64,000 bases of DNA from Thiothrix unzii (GCF_017901175.1 NZ_CP072793.1:1364001-1428000), one strand, 5' to 3'; positions 26,867 to 36,245 are shown, counted from the stretch's first letter. The notes: generated from the sequence alone by a model not told the origin. Translations and numbers: made by a program.

Positions 26867-29209
26867 TTAACGTGCAAAATAGTATCGGTAGTCTGCACAC
26901 TGCTTAATCACATCCTTGAAATACTGGGTGTCTTCATAAGCGCGAATCTGCTTAAAGTTCGTACCCAGACCATTTTTCTTAGCAAACTTTACCGCAGAGG
27001 CATATTTGTCGTTGCTGCCGTGAGGCCAGTATTTGCTGAGGTCAGTCCCTTTTTTCTCCTGCTGCATATAAAACTCATTTTTCTCGATTTTTGCCAAGGC
27101 GTAGAGTGTTTTTACCTTTAGTTCGCGGTTAGTCGCGTGTTGTAAGGCGAGTTCGTAATGAGTGCGTGCTTTGGTGAAATCGGTTTCACCCTTTTTCCAA
27201 GAAACGGTTGAGCGTTCCGTTTTGGTCAGCATCGGTGAATTGCCGAACCAAGTCATATTGTAATAAGCCGTGCCTAACTGGAATTGGGTTAAAGCATCGC
27301 TGGGGTTGCTTTTGGCCTTACTTTCCAGCGATTGCAGAGTATCAATCACTTCCAGCAGAGTCATAGTTTTGGACTTAACTCGGTTATTGCCACTACGCCC
27401 AGTGGTGAATGGGCTGTAAGTAGTTTTAAAGATTTTATCCTTGGCTTCCAGCGCGGCGGTTTTCGCCTGATCCAGTGACCCCGTGTACACGTACTTTCTG
27501 GCAATGAGTTCGGTGGGGTCATTGTTCAGCACAAACTTGTTGGTTTCGTAGTCGATCTCGCCGAATGCCTTGCCAAAATCGGCTGCCATTTTTTGTTCCA
27601 GACGGTTCTGGGAAGGTTTGGTCTGTAACGCAATCAGCTCACGGATTTCGTCCACTTTGATCTCATCCAGCGAAATATTGCCACGTTGTTGGGCTAGATA
27701 AGCTCTGCCGGGTTGTTTTGCGTTGAAATACAGCGGTTCCAGCTTGGCATAGGTGTAGGTCATGATGTCTTGAGTGCGGCGTTTGTAGGGATTGTTGTAT
27801 TCGTCGTCACCGCCTTCCTGATTGAGCGGTTTTTCCAGTGCTTCCACCGCTGTGATGTTGTCAGCCAGCGCGGCTTCACTGGTGGGATCAATCGCACTCA
27901 GATTTTCAAGGTACGCTAAATGATCCAGCGGTTTGACATAAGACAGACGCGGATCATTCGGGTAAGCCGCGAGGAACGCACTGACATCCGCCGCCGCAAT
28001 CGGTTGCGCAGACAATACTTTCAGGTAGAGACTGGCATAGTCGGACAGGAACAGGTCTTTGCGCTTTTTGTCCTGTTTGACCTGATCCAGCAGTTGGCTG
28101 AGTTGCGTCAGGTATTGGCTGCGGCGGTCGCGCAGTTTTTGTTTAGCCTCATCGGTTTTAGCTTCTTCGTAAGCTTTCAGATCGTCAATCAGCACATCCT
28201 TGTTGATTCCGCGTGAAGCTTGCAGCCAGGGTTCTGCCTCATTGCCGGGAACGCGGTCGGCAAATTGGGCAAATTCCAGTTCACGGAACAGCATTGCATC
28301 AAACCAGTCCGAATCCGGGGCAAGCGCGTAAACCGACTTGAGTTCTGCCAGTGAATTCGCATCGACCCGCAAAGCGCGGACAAAGTGCATCAGGGCTTTT
28401 TCATCATCGCTTTTGCACAATGCCATCAAGGCATTCCATTCTTCGTCGGTCTTGATGCTGAAATTGAGCTGGGCTTGCAGCTTTTTGGTGTCGGTTTTAG
28501 CAAGCAGAGTCGCAAACTGATAGGCCGCTTCCGCGCGTTTACCTGTGCGTTGCAAGGCTCCTGCATACAGCAAACCTGTCCAAATGGCGACTTCCTTATC
28601 GGGTTGCTGAATATCGGGTGCAAGGCGCGTGTATTCGCTCAGCACTTGCGGGTATTGCCCGGTGTAATGCAAGGCGCGTATCAGCAAGTAAGTGTAACGT
28701 TGGCGTAAAAAGGTATCCTTTTCGGTTTCAAGCTGCTTGTTTATCTCGCTAAGCACTTCTTTACCGAGTTTTGCATTGGCTTCTTTTTGTTCCAGTTGTT
28801 CTTCTTTACTTAACCAGCGTGGATCGCCTTGATTGGCGAGGGGGTCTTGTTTCGCCACAATGCCCAGATAGGTTTTGACCGCTTCCGGCTGGGTTGCCAG
28901 TTTTTCTTCATTGCGCTCATACACAATCGCTTTGGCATCTTCCTTTGATACCTTGAGGTAATTACCCCATGCTTGCAGGTTATGGTTTTCCGTTACCTGC
29001 GACTCATCGTATTCATCGCTATTGTAAGAACCGGGAAAGTAACTGCGGCGGCGCACAAAATGTTGTTTGACCAGCTCACCGTAGAGAATATCGAGGCTCT
29101 TCGAGTGGTAGAAATACTCCGGTTCACTCCAGCCGCAAGGGAAGGCTGTTGCGGAAAACAGGATGCTGGCAAGTGACAGACTCCAGAACAGCTTTTTAAA
29201 GTATTTCAT
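26867..29209 (-). CDS. Large exported helical-repeat protein, unknown function
   Basis: This is a 780-residue protein with a signal peptide (KLFWSLSLASILFSATAFPC; the Cys could mark either a lipoprotein-like site or a disulfide). The mature part begins CGWSEPEYFYHSKSLDILYG and then is almost entirely helical with TPR-like pairs, for example TYLLIRALHYTGQYPQVLSE, LLYAGALQRTGKRAEAAYQF and FQLGTAYYNMTWFGNS. It is probably periplasmic or surface-located and acts as a protein-interaction scaffold. Its start overlaps the stop of the upstream 337-residue exported protein by 4 bases (ATGA), so the two are made together. I do not recognise a named family. Confidence 0.72.
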   Translation of the reverse strand: MKYFKKLFWSLSLASILFSATAFPCGWSEPEYFYHSKSLDILYGELVKQHFVRRRSYFPGSYNSDEYDESQVTENHNLQAWGNYLKVSKEDAKAIVYERNEEKLATQPEAVKTYLGIVAKQDPLANQGDPRWLSKEEQLEQKEANAKLGKEVLSEINKQLETEKDTFLRQRYTYLLIRALHYTGQYPQVLSEYTRLAPDIQQPDKEVAIWTGLLYAGALQRTGKRAEAAYQFATLLAKTDTKKLQAQLNFSIKTDEEWNALMALCKSDDEKALMHFVRALRVDANSLAELKSVYALAPDSDWFDAMLFRELEFAQFADRVPGNEAEPWLQASRGINKDVLIDDLKAYEEAKTDEAKQKLRDRRSQYLTQLSQLLDQVKQDKKRKDLFLSDYASLYLKVLSAQPIAAADVSAFLAAYPNDPRLSYVKPLDHLAYLENLSAIDPTSEAALADNITAVEALEKPLNQEGGDDEYNNPYKRRTQDIMTYTYAKLEPLYFNAKQPGRAYLAQQRGNISLDEIKVDEIRELIALQTKPSQNRLEQKMAADFGKAFGEIDYETNKFVLNNDPTELIARKYVYTGSLDQAKTAALEAKDKIFKTTYSPFTTGRSGNNRVKSKTMTLLEVIDTLQSLESKAKSNPSDALTQFQLGTAYYNMTWFGNSPMLTKTERSTVSWKKGETDFTKARTHYELALQHATNRELKVKTLYALAKIEKNEFYMQQEKKGTDLSKYWPHGSNDKYASAVKFAKKNGLGTNFKQIRAYEDTQYFKDVIKQCADYRYYFAR

Positions 29210-30219
29210 TGTGGCTGGCTCCTTGTGGAAAAATCGGCGGCGATGGTTGCCAGCGCGTTCGGGGTAAAACGGGCGGCATCATTGAGAGTGTAAAAAATAA
29301 CTTCATCCGGCTGCATCACGGCGGTCAACTGTCGCGCGGCCTGTTGCAATGCTTCAATATCAACCGTATCCACCCGCAACTCATCATCGGGGTAGAGGTA
29401 ATATTCCTGCCAATAATGCCCTTGCGTTACCCGATAAACATTGTCTTTCAGATGTTCGGTTTTATCCGTGTTCAGTTCAGCACTATTGATTAAATGTACC
29501 AGCCTGCCTTGGCGGATTACCCGCGCTTGCTGGTACAACGGCAATGCAAGGTCAAGCGGGAGCGGGTATTCTTCAAAATTTTGCAGGTAACGTTGGCCTA
29601 CTGCTGTATCGAGGATGTAATTTTTGGTTTCCGGGTCACGAATATCGCTCATATTGTAATACATCAGCGCGGCGCGTTCCGCTGGCGGCACGCCGGTACG
29701 CTCGGCATATTTCACCTGATGCAAGCGCAGGGTAACGCTCAAGTGCGGGTAATCGGCTTTCAAGCGCGTCAGGAATGCAAAATACGTGTCGCGGGTTTGC
29801 TCTGTCCAATCGCAATCCACCTGCAAACGCTGGTATTTTTGTGGTGGAATGTGGGTAAGGATTTGCGCGTACACGCTGTCCAACACGTCATCTTTCAACG
29901 CATTGTTGTCCAGAAACACCACGGGGGTGATTGCTATGGAAGGTGGGGTGCGGATGTCCGTCGGGTTGATAGACAGGTTTTTATCCCGATAACCTATATC
30001 CAGCAGCTTGAGGTAAAGCTGGGCGGGGGCATAGGTCTTGAGGTTGATGGGGTCGTCTGTGTAGGTATTCGCCCAGTGGTAATAACTGATTTTAGGGGGA
30101 ATGCCTGAACTTTTGTTGGCGTTACCCAGTGACCAATAAAACGCCAATAGACCAGCAGCCAACACCATAACCGCGATGGCAAAACGGCGAATCGCTCGTG
30201 AAGTCAATGTGTTAAACAT
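29206..30219 (-). CDS. Membrane-anchored exported protein, unknown function
   Basis: This is a 337-residue protein with an N-terminal membrane anchor or signal (IAVMVLAAGLLAFYWSLG, about 16-33) and a globular exported part. It contains ISYYHWANTYTDDP, LYLKLLDIGYRD, ITPVVFLDNNAL, YQRLQVDCDWTEQTRDTYF and MYYNMSDIRDPE. The alternation of short strands and helices, with acidic residues at strand ends (QVDCDW), looks like a TIM-barrel/glycosidase-like fold, but this is not certain. It is coupled to the 780-residue protein by a 4-base overlap and overlaps xisI upstream by 16 bases. Its function is unknown. Confidence 0.7.
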   Translation of the reverse strand: MFNTLTSRAIRRFAIAVMVLAAGLLAFYWSLGNANKSSGIPPKISYYHWANTYTDDPINLKTYAPAQLYLKLLDIGYRDKNLSINPTDIRTPPSIAITPVVFLDNNALKDDVLDSVYAQILTHIPPQKYQRLQVDCDWTEQTRDTYFAFLTRLKADYPHLSVTLRLHQVKYAERTGVPPAERAALMYYNMSDIRDPETKNYILDTAVGQRYLQNFEEYPLPLDLALPLYQQARVIRQGRLVHLINSAELNTDKTEHLKDNVYRVTQGHYWQEYYLYPDDELRVDTVDIEALQQAARQLTAVMQPDEVIFYTLNDAARFTPNALATIAADFSTRSQPQ

Positions 30220-30575
30220 GGTTTCAATATTGCTGATTCAGTTCCTGTACCAAATCCTGTGTATCCACGTTTGTAAGGCGCGTGAAATGCCAATACAATA
30301 TCGGCTTTAGGCACGCCCATTTCCACAAATTCATTGGCAATGCCGCCTTCCGTACTATCGTGTTGAATCCAAATTTGCCCATTTTTTATATCGACGTGCA
30401 GCAATGAGCCATGAAAGCGATCATAGCCATTCCAGCCCACCGTCATTAATTGGTAGCGGTCACGCTCAGTGTCAAATAATAACTCCATGTCTACATTACC
30501 GTAAGCAGGCTTGAATTGTGCGTAATGTTCAAGAACTTGGCGGACGTAACGGCGATAAGTTTCTAATTTTTCCAT
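30204..30575 (-). CDS. xisI: XisI family protein
   Basis: This 123-residue protein matches the XisI family: MEKLETYRRYVRQVLEHYA, then DRYQLMTVGWNGYDRFHG, then IWIQHDSTEGGIANEFVEMG and PKADIVLAFHAPYKRGYTG. XisI was named from the Anabaena fdxN element, where XisH and XisI are needed for excision. Homologues are common in cyanobacteria and a few others without that element, and their role there is unknown. The ATG lies inside the end of the xisH remnant (13-base overlap), as in intact xisHI pairs. The C terminus overlaps the next gene by 16 bases. Confidence 0.85.
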   Translation of the reverse strand: MEKLETYRRYVRQVLEHYAQFKPAYGNVDMELLFDTERDRYQLMTVGWNGYDRFHGSLLHVDIKNGQIWIQHDSTEGGIANEFVEMGVPKADIVLAFHAPYKRGYTGFGTGTESAILKPCLTH

Positions 30576-30894
30576 AGGATGACTTCCTCCCGTTCAGGAT
30601 GAAAAACCAATAAATTAACCTGATGACGCTCTAGTGCGAGTTGCGTAAAAGGCAATAAAAAGAATTGCTTGTAAGCATCATGCGGTATAGCAAGATAAAG
30701 CTCCCGTTGTTGCTCATTTTCCTCTAACGCTAGTCGATAATTGAGATACTGTCCTAATAAAGCCTTTCTGCGCCCAAATCAATGTAAAGATCAATGCCAC
30801 CGATGGGCACTGCGAGCGGGTCATGCGTAATAACCCATCCTTCTTTTTGTAGTGCAATTACAACGGCTTGATGAAATAGGTCGCGGGCAGCCAT
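30563..30894 (-). pseudogene. xisH: xisH with an internal deletion and frameshift
   Basis: The N-terminal part reads MAARDLFHQAVVIALQKEGW, then ITHDPLAVPIGGIDLYIDLG, a close match to XisH. It stops after AERLY at about 30757. In the next frame the end of XisH is present: ALLGQYLNYRLALEENEQQR, LYLAIPHDAYKQFF, LLVFHPEREEVILWKN, to a stop at 30563. About 30-40 codons between these parts are missing, including the AVEIKSF segment that carries the E-x-K residues of this restriction-endonuclease-like fold. The product would be non-functional. The ATG at 30894 is the first methionine of the N-terminal part. Confidence 0.75.
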
Positions 30895-30980
30895 ACCAAT
30901 TTATCCTTTACTGATGCTATTTGTGATAGTGGCAGTATAACAAATTTCCTCACACCCGGCGTATTGACCCATGTAACCCG

Positions 30981-31481
30981 CTAATGCTCTGTCGGGGCTT
31001 GATATTTAGCCTCTAGTGTCAGCAAATATTCCTTCGCTGCCAACCCGCCTGCATAACCTGCGAGTTTGCCGGATTTGGCAATGACCCGATGGCAGGGCAC
31101 GATAATGCTAACAGGATTTAGGCCGTTGGTATGCCCAATCGCACGCACCGCTTGTGGTTGTCCCATGGCAGTGGCTTGTTCGGAATAGCTGCGGGTTTCA
31201 CCGTAGGGAATTTCGCTTAAGGCTTGCCAAGTACGCAGTTGAAAGTCTGTACCATGCAGTTCTAGCGGTAGAGCGAAGGTGCGGCGCGTCCCCGCAAAAT
31301 AGGCTTGCAATTGCCTGATGGTTGCTTGGGTTAGCGCGTTGCTTTGGATTCGCACATGGCCTAAGTTGGCGAGGATACGTTGCCAATTACTGTCGAAAGC
31401 TACGGCACACACTGCGTAGTCGGAAGCAGCGATATAAAGCGTTCCGACGGGTGATTCCCATGTTTCAACACAAGTATTCAT
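30981..31481 (-). CDS. ogt: Methylated-DNA-protein-cysteine methyltransferase
   Basis: This 166-residue DNA repair protein takes the methyl group from O6-methylguanine onto its own cysteine. The active-site motif IIVPCHRVIAKSGKLAGYAGG is split here as VPCHRV and SGKLAGYAGG, and the DNA-binding helix region FQLRTWQALSEIPYGETRSY is present. The ATG at 31481 lies 4 bases after the stop of the protoglobin gene. A TTG further up would overlap that gene and is less likely. The length fits Ogt rather than the longer Ada. Confidence 0.92.
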   Translation of the reverse strand: MNTCVETWESPVGTLYIAASDYAVCAVAFDSNWQRILANLGHVRIQSNALTQATIRQLQAYFAGTRRTFALPLELHGTDFQLRTWQALSEIPYGETRSYSEQATAMGQPQAVRAIGHTNGLNPVSIIVPCHRVIAKSGKLAGYAGGLAAKEYLLTLEAKYQAPTEH

Positions 31482-31485
31482 CAAG

Positions 31486-32046
31486 TTAACGATAAGCTCG
31501 CGCAAGGTTATTGAACAGCACCCGACTCATGCCAGTAATCCGCAAAAATTTATCCAGCTCTTCCGCCATTGAGGATGACTGATACGACTCTTGCATAATC
31601 AGCAGCGAAAAACCGGTGGCAGCATTCAAGGCACGAATTGCAGACAGCATTTTAGCATGATCATTGGCGTAAATTTCGCCGAAAATGCGGGTCAATTCTG
31701 ATTGAATAATGGTCATTGCACCAGCCATGAATTCCACCGGCAATTTGACCTTCACGTGTACATCCCCGACGTGATAAAGCTTTTGGGTATAAGCGGTATC
31801 ACATTGCCCACTGAACAACTCGTGTAACCATGCAACATGCGTTGTTTTAAGTGCTTCAATACGCCCTTCCAGAAACGGTAAAGTTTTGGGAATGGTCTGT
31901 AAACGTGTGTAAAAACACTCGGTCACTTCCTGAAGCCGGTCACTGACATCCGGGTAAACTTGGTGCAAAATCTCGATTTTTTCTTCATCAAGTCCCGAAA
32001 ATTGCTTGGCATAAGCGCACAAAGCATCCATGTCGATTGTGTGCAT
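31486..32046 (-). CDS. Protoglobin / globin-sensor domain protein
   Basis: This 186-residue haem-binding protein is of the globin-coupled sensor/protoglobin family without an attached output domain. The proximal histidine region reads YHVGDVHVKVKLPVEFMAGA, equivalent to the family pattern VGxxHxxxxVxPxWFxGAY, with a helical C-terminal half. It could sense or scavenge O2, NO or CO. It is followed closely by ogt, so alkylation or nitrosative stress may be the shared theme, though that is only inferred from position. Confidence 0.8.
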   Translation of the reverse strand: MHTIDMDALCAYAKQFSGLDEEKIEILHQVYPDVSDRLQEVTECFYTRLQTIPKTLPFLEGRIEALKTTHVAWLHELFSGQCDTAYTQKLYHVGDVHVKVKLPVEFMAGAMTIIQSELTRIFGEIYANDHAKMLSAIRALNAATGFSLLIMQESYQSSSMAEELDKFLRITGMSRVLFNNLARAYR

Positions 32047-32187
32047 CGAAAAACTCCTATCGTTAACATCCCTGATAAACGGATAAATTGATCCTCAGAT
32101 TATAGGAGGTGATCAGCAGGCTGCATTCGGTTTCGGACAAGCTGGGCAAATCACCCGGCGTGCGCTATCAATTTACGCTTCATCGGC

Positions 32188-32193
32188 TATAAT
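32188..32193 (+). promoter_or_regulatory. Candidate -10 box upstream of sucA
   Basis: TATAAT stands 87 bases before the sucA ATG. The best -35 candidate 17 bases upstream is weak (CTATCA). The 233-base gap between the protoglobin and sucA holds no other gene. Confidence 0.45.
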
Positions 32194-32279
32194 GCCGCAA
32201 CATTTTAGTCGTCAACAAGAACACGCTATAACAAGCACCGTAGTTGGGCATGTCCCCCAACAGGCAGGAGCCATAACGC

Positions 32280-35057
32280 ATGAATACCCAGCAATATCAA
32301 AATGAATCGTTTCTCGACGGCAACCAAGCCGCTTTCCTTGAGCAGATTTACCAACAATATTTGTACGACCCCAGTAGTGTGGATGCGCAGTGGCAAACTT
32401 ATTTTGAAGCCATCGCACAACCACCCAGTGCGGTAGCCGCGCCATGTATTGATCCGACGATGGAACGCCGCAGTTTGCAATTGCGGGTGTCGCGTTTAAT
32501 CAATGCTTACCGTTATTTAGGGCATCTGGAAGCCGATACGAATCCATTAGGACACTACGCTTATAAAGTGAGTGTGCCGCAATTAATGCTCGAACATCAT
32601 GAGCTGGAAAATATCGACCCCACGCTCACCTTCGACCCCGGTTCCTTCAATATTCAAACCGCGCCGACCCTACAAAATATTGTTCATGCCTTGCGTGAAA
32701 CTTACGTGCGCACCACCGGCTTTGAATACATGCATATTTTGGACGTGCAGGAAAAACGCTGGTTACAACGCCGTATTGAAACCGACTTAGCCCGCGATAA
32801 GTTGACCCACCCCGAACGCCGCAAAATTTTAGAACAATTAACCGCTGCGGAAGGGTTTGAGCTGTATTTGCATCGGCGTTACGTCGGGCAAAAGCGTTTC
32901 GGCTTGGAAGGTGGGGAAAGTCTGATTCCGCTATTGCAAACCCTGATTCACGAAGGTGGTAAGCAAGGTTTACAGGAAATCGCGATTGGTATGGCGCACC
33001 GGGGGCGACTCAATGTATTGACCAATGTGCTGTGTAAGCCAGCGGGTGAATTGTTCAGCGAGTTTGAAGGCAAAATCGACGAAACTTATACTGGCGATGT
33101 GAAATACCACAAAGGTTTTTCCTGCGATGTCAGTACCGAAGGCGGCCCAGTGCATTTGGTGTTGGCGTTTAACCCGTCACATCTGGAGATCGTCAGCCCG
33201 GTAATGGAAGGCTCGGTGCGGGCGCGTCAGGATCGTCGTCACGATAAAGACGGTGATCAGGTGTTGGGTGTTTCCATCCACGGTGATGCGGCCTTTGCAG
33301 GGCAGGGCGTGGTCATGGAAACCTTTAATATGGCGCAAACACGCGGTTATCGCACCCGTGGCACGATCCATATTGTGATTAACAACCAAATCGGTTTTAC
33401 CACCAGCACAGTGTCGGATAGTCGCTCCACTTATTACCCGACTGACGTGGCAAAAATGATTAACGCGCCGATTTTCCACGTCAATGGCGATGACCCGGAA
33501 GCGGTGGTGTACGCCACCAAACTGGCGTTGGAATACCGCCAGCAATTCCAGAAAGATGTGGTGATTGACTTGGTGTGCTACCGGCGTTTGGGGCATAACG
33601 AAGCTGACGAACCCAATATGACTCAGCCGGTTATGTACAGCATTATCCGTAGCTTACCGAGCACTCGTGCGAAATACGCCGCAGAATTGGCGCAGGCTGG
33701 CGTGGTAAGTTTGGCGGGTGCAAACGGTTTGATCGAAGCGTACCGTACTAAGTTAGCCAACGGTGGCATTACCTGCTGCAATAGCCAAACCCGTTCCGGT
33801 TTACCTGCTGAATTGCAAACCCACTGGAAAATGTTTGTGGGGCAACCTTGGCGGCAGGCGGTGCATACCAACTGTAGTTTGGAACGGATCCAGCGCATCA
33901 GTGATCGTTGGTTAAGCGGTATTCCTGCGGATTTTATGGTGCATTCGCGGGTACTTAAAGTGTTGGAAGCGCGTGCGGCAATGGGACGTGGTGAGCAGCC
34001 GATTGACTGGGGTTTTGCAGAAAATCTTGCTTACGCGACCTTGTTGGAAGAAGGTTTTGAGGTGCGTTTATCCGGGCAGGATTGCGGGCGTGGTACGTTC
34101 TCGCACCGTCATGCGGTTTTGCACCATCAGCAGCGGCGCGAACAGTGGGTTCCGTTGCAGCATACGGCGGATTATCAGGCGAAATTTACTGTGATTGACT
34201 CGGTGTTATCCGAAGAAGCGGTGCTGGCGTTTGAGTACGGTTATGCTACTGCCGAACCCAATACGCTGGTGATTTGGGAAGCGCAATTCGGTGACTTTGT
34301 GAACGGGGCGCAGGTGGTTATCGACCAGTTTATCAGCTCTGGTGAACAAAAATGGCAACGCTTGTGCGGTTTGGTGATGTTCCTCCCGCACGGTTTGGAG
34401 GGGCAGGGGCCGGAACACTCATCAGCGCGTTTAGAGCGTTTTGTGCAATTAGCCGCGCAGGAAAATATGCACATTTGCGTGCCATCGACTCCGGCGCAGA
34501 CCTTCCACATGTTGCGGCGGCAAATGTTGCGTAAATACCGTAAACCATTGATTGTGTTTACCCCTAAGAGCTTATTGCGGCATCCTTTAGCGGTTAATGA
34601 CCTAGAAGATTTCACCCGGGGTCAATTTGAAGTGGTGCTGGATGATCAGGATATTACCGATGTGGCGGCGAAAGAGGCGGTGACGCGGGTTATTTTGTGC
34701 AGCGGTAAAGTCTATTACGACCTGTTGGATGAGCGGCGTAAACAAGGTTTAGGGGATGTAGCGATTGTGCGTCTGGAACAACTTTACCCATTCCCGTCGC
34801 AGGAATTGGTGGACGTTATGGAATATTACCCGAATGCCAAACGCTTAATTTGGTGTCAGGAAGAGCCGGTGAATCAGGGGGCGTGGAATGGCATTAAACA
34901 CCGTTTTGAAGCTTACGATTACATTGAGGTGGTGTGTGTAAGTCGCCCTGCGATGGCGGCTCCGGCGGTGGGTTCGCTGTATATGCACCAACGTCAGCAA
35001 CAGGCTTTGGTGCGCGAAGCATTGGGGCATTTCGACGCGGAATGCGCAGCGGATTAG
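32280..35057 (+). CDS. sucA: 2-oxoglutarate dehydrogenase E1 component
   Basis: This 925-residue thiamine-diphosphate enzyme is the E1 subunit of the 2-oxoglutarate dehydrogenase complex of the TCA cycle; it decarboxylates 2-oxoglutarate and passes the succinyl group to E2. Family landmarks are present: the N-terminal FLDGNQAAFLEQIYQQYLYD, IGMAHRGRLNVL, SIHGDAAFAGQGVV, INNQIGFTTS and the C-terminal WCQEEPVNQGAW. An AGGAG site lies upstream of the ATG. The length matches E. coli SucA. Neither sucB nor lpd follows; a terminator hairpin and the RTX gene come next, so the E2 gene must be elsewhere. Confidence 0.97.
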   Translation: MNTQQYQNESFLDGNQAAFLEQIYQQYLYDPSSVDAQWQTYFEAIAQPPSAVAAPCIDPTMERRSLQLRVSRLINAYRYLGHLEADTNPLGHYAYKVSVPQLMLEHHELENIDPTLTFDPGSFNIQTAPTLQNIVHALRETYVRTTGFEYMHILDVQEKRWLQRRIETDLARDKLTHPERRKILEQLTAAEGFELYLHRRYVGQKRFGLEGGESLIPLLQTLIHEGGKQGLQEIAIGMAHRGRLNVLTNVLCKPAGELFSEFEGKIDETYTGDVKYHKGFSCDVSTEGGPVHLVLAFNPSHLEIVSPVMEGSVRARQDRRHDKDGDQVLGVSIHGDAAFAGQGVVMETFNMAQTRGYRTRGTIHIVINNQIGFTTSTVSDSRSTYYPTDVAKMINAPIFHVNGDDPEAVVYATKLALEYRQQFQKDVVIDLVCYRRLGHNEADEPNMTQPVMYSIIRSLPSTRAKYAAELAQAGVVSLAGANGLIEAYRTKLANGGITCCNSQTRSGLPAELQTHWKMFVGQPWRQAVHTNCSLERIQRISDRWLSGIPADFMVHSRVLKVLEARAAMGRGEQPIDWGFAENLAYATLLEEGFEVRLSGQDCGRGTFSHRHAVLHHQQRREQWVPLQHTADYQAKFTVIDSVLSEEAVLAFEYGYATAEPNTLVIWEAQFGDFVNGAQVVIDQFISSGEQKWQRLCGLVMFLPHGLEGQGPEHSSARLERFVQLAAQENMHICVPSTPAQTFHMLRRQMLRKYRKPLIVFTPKSLLRHPLAVNDLEDFTRGQFEVVLDDQDITDVAAKEAVTRVILCSGKVYYDLLDERRKQGLGDVAIVRLEQLYPFPSQELVDVMEYYPNAKRLIWCQEEPVNQGAWNGIKHRFEAYDYIEVVCVSRPAMAAPAVGSLYMHQRQQQALVREALGHFDAECAAD

Positions 35058-35068
35058 CCACCAGTCTA

Positions 35069-35103
35069 CCGAAGATTCTTGCTCGTCGGGAATCTTTGGT
35101 TTT
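35069..35103 (+). terminator. Intrinsic terminator after sucA
   Basis: CCGAAGATTC and GAATCTTTGG pair as a 10-base stem (one G-T) around an 11-base loop, followed by TTTT. It lies 12 bases after the sucA stop and separates sucA from the RTX gene. Confidence 0.75.
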
Positions 35104-35163
35104 GCAAACTGTTCCGGGTTTACAGTGGGCGTATCACTAACAAACTAAGGAGCGGTTTCAGTT

Positions 35164-36240
35164 ATGGCTAACACTATTCCCCAAGGCATTGTCGCCAATC
35201 AACGGACAGTATCAACCCCCGCAAATAATGCAGCAGGCGTGCCAAGCTCGCGTCTGCAAGATCAGTTCAGCCAATTGTTAAAGCCGCAAAACGGCAATGT
35301 TCAACATGGCACAAAACGCAACGATACCCTGCAAGGTGGCAAAGGTAATGACCAGCTTTACGGCTATGCAGGCAATGACGTACTCAATGGTGGTGACGGT
35401 AACGATTATTTAGACGGCGGTGTTGGTAACGATACGCTGCGCGGTGGTCGTGGCAATGATACGTTGCAAGGCGGTGCGGGTGATGACCTGATGGTCGATA
35501 ACAGCGGCTCCAACACCTTTCGTGGCGGTGAAGGCACGGATACCATCCGTTTAAGCGGCAAGTTTTCGGATTACACCATTACTGCCTTGGGTAATAACGG
35601 CATTATGCCTGCGATTTATCCGCCCCGTCCGGTCGAAACCGGCTTTCAATTGGTGGATAAACGCACTGGTGAAACCCAAACTGTTTATAGCACTGAAAAT
35701 TTCAAATTTGCCGACATGAGCCTTGATGCGAAAACACTCGGCAGCAAAATTGACTCGCCGCGCCAAGACTTGCAAGCCAACCAACAAAAATGGCAGCAAG
35801 CTAATATCGACAGCTATTCCTTTACTTTGCAACAAGGTGGTTTCCGCACCCCTGATGCGTTGCGCCCGGTCAATATTGAAGTCAGCAATGGTAAAGTGGT
35901 GTCCGCAGTTTACGCGGATAATGGTCAGCCTTTGCCCGCAGACATGGATTTCAATCGCTTAACCGTTGATGACTTGTTCAAACAAATTGACGAGGCTATT
36001 AGCAACGGCGCGGAAAAAGTTCAGGTTGAATACGATCCTCAGTTTGGATTCCCGACTTCGATTTACATTGATCGCAGCAGTATGATTGCCGATGAAGAGT
36101 CGAACATTAAAGTGAGTAATTTCCAGCGCAACGATATGATGAGCACGATGGCTTGCGGTGAAGAGGGGGATTGTTTCGGAGATTGGATTGGCGGTACGCC
36201 ACGCCCAATGCCGATGAACTTCGACCTCAACGCTGAGTAA
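35164..36240 (+). CDS. RTX calcium-binding protein with DUF6174-like domain and acidic C-terminal tail
   Basis: This is a 358-residue protein. Residues 1-50 are a flexible leader without a Sec signal. Residues 51-125 are RTX nonapeptide repeats ([32 protein letters not shown]) that bind calcium outside the cell. Residues 205-310 ([19 protein letters not shown] to [18 protein letters not shown]) look like DUF6174. The tail has S327-T328 and E333-E334 in [15 protein letters not shown], an ST-x4-EE arrangement like graspetide core peptides. RTX proteins are usually exported by type I secretion. An AAGGAG ribosome site is present. The ATP-grasp gene starts 5 bases after the stop, so the tail could be its substrate (inference). 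Confidence 0.78.
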   Translation: MANTIPQGIVANQRTVSTPANNAAGVPSSRLQDQFSQLLKPQNGNVQHGTKRNDTLQGGKGNDQLYGYAGNDVLNGGDGNDYLDGGVGNDTLRGGRGNDTLQGGAGDDLMVDNSGSNTFRGGEGTDTIRLSGKFSDYTITALGNNGIMPAIYPPRPVETGFQLVDKRTGETQTVYSTENFKFADMSLDAKTLGSKIDSPRQDLQANQQKWQQANIDSYSFTLQQGGFRTPDALRPVNIEVSNGKVVSAVYADNGQPLPADMDFNRLTVDDLFKQIDEAISNGAEKVQVEYDPQFGFPTSIYIDRSSMIADEESNIKVSNFQRNDMMSTMACGEEGDCFGDWIGGTPRPMPMNFDLNAE

Positions 36241-36245
36241 GCAAG

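Noticed and set aside
35300..35540. Periodic GGTGG...AACGAT repeats resembling a short repeat array
   Set aside because: The period is 27 bases and encodes RTX nonapeptides in frame; there are no unique spacers, so it is not CRISPR.
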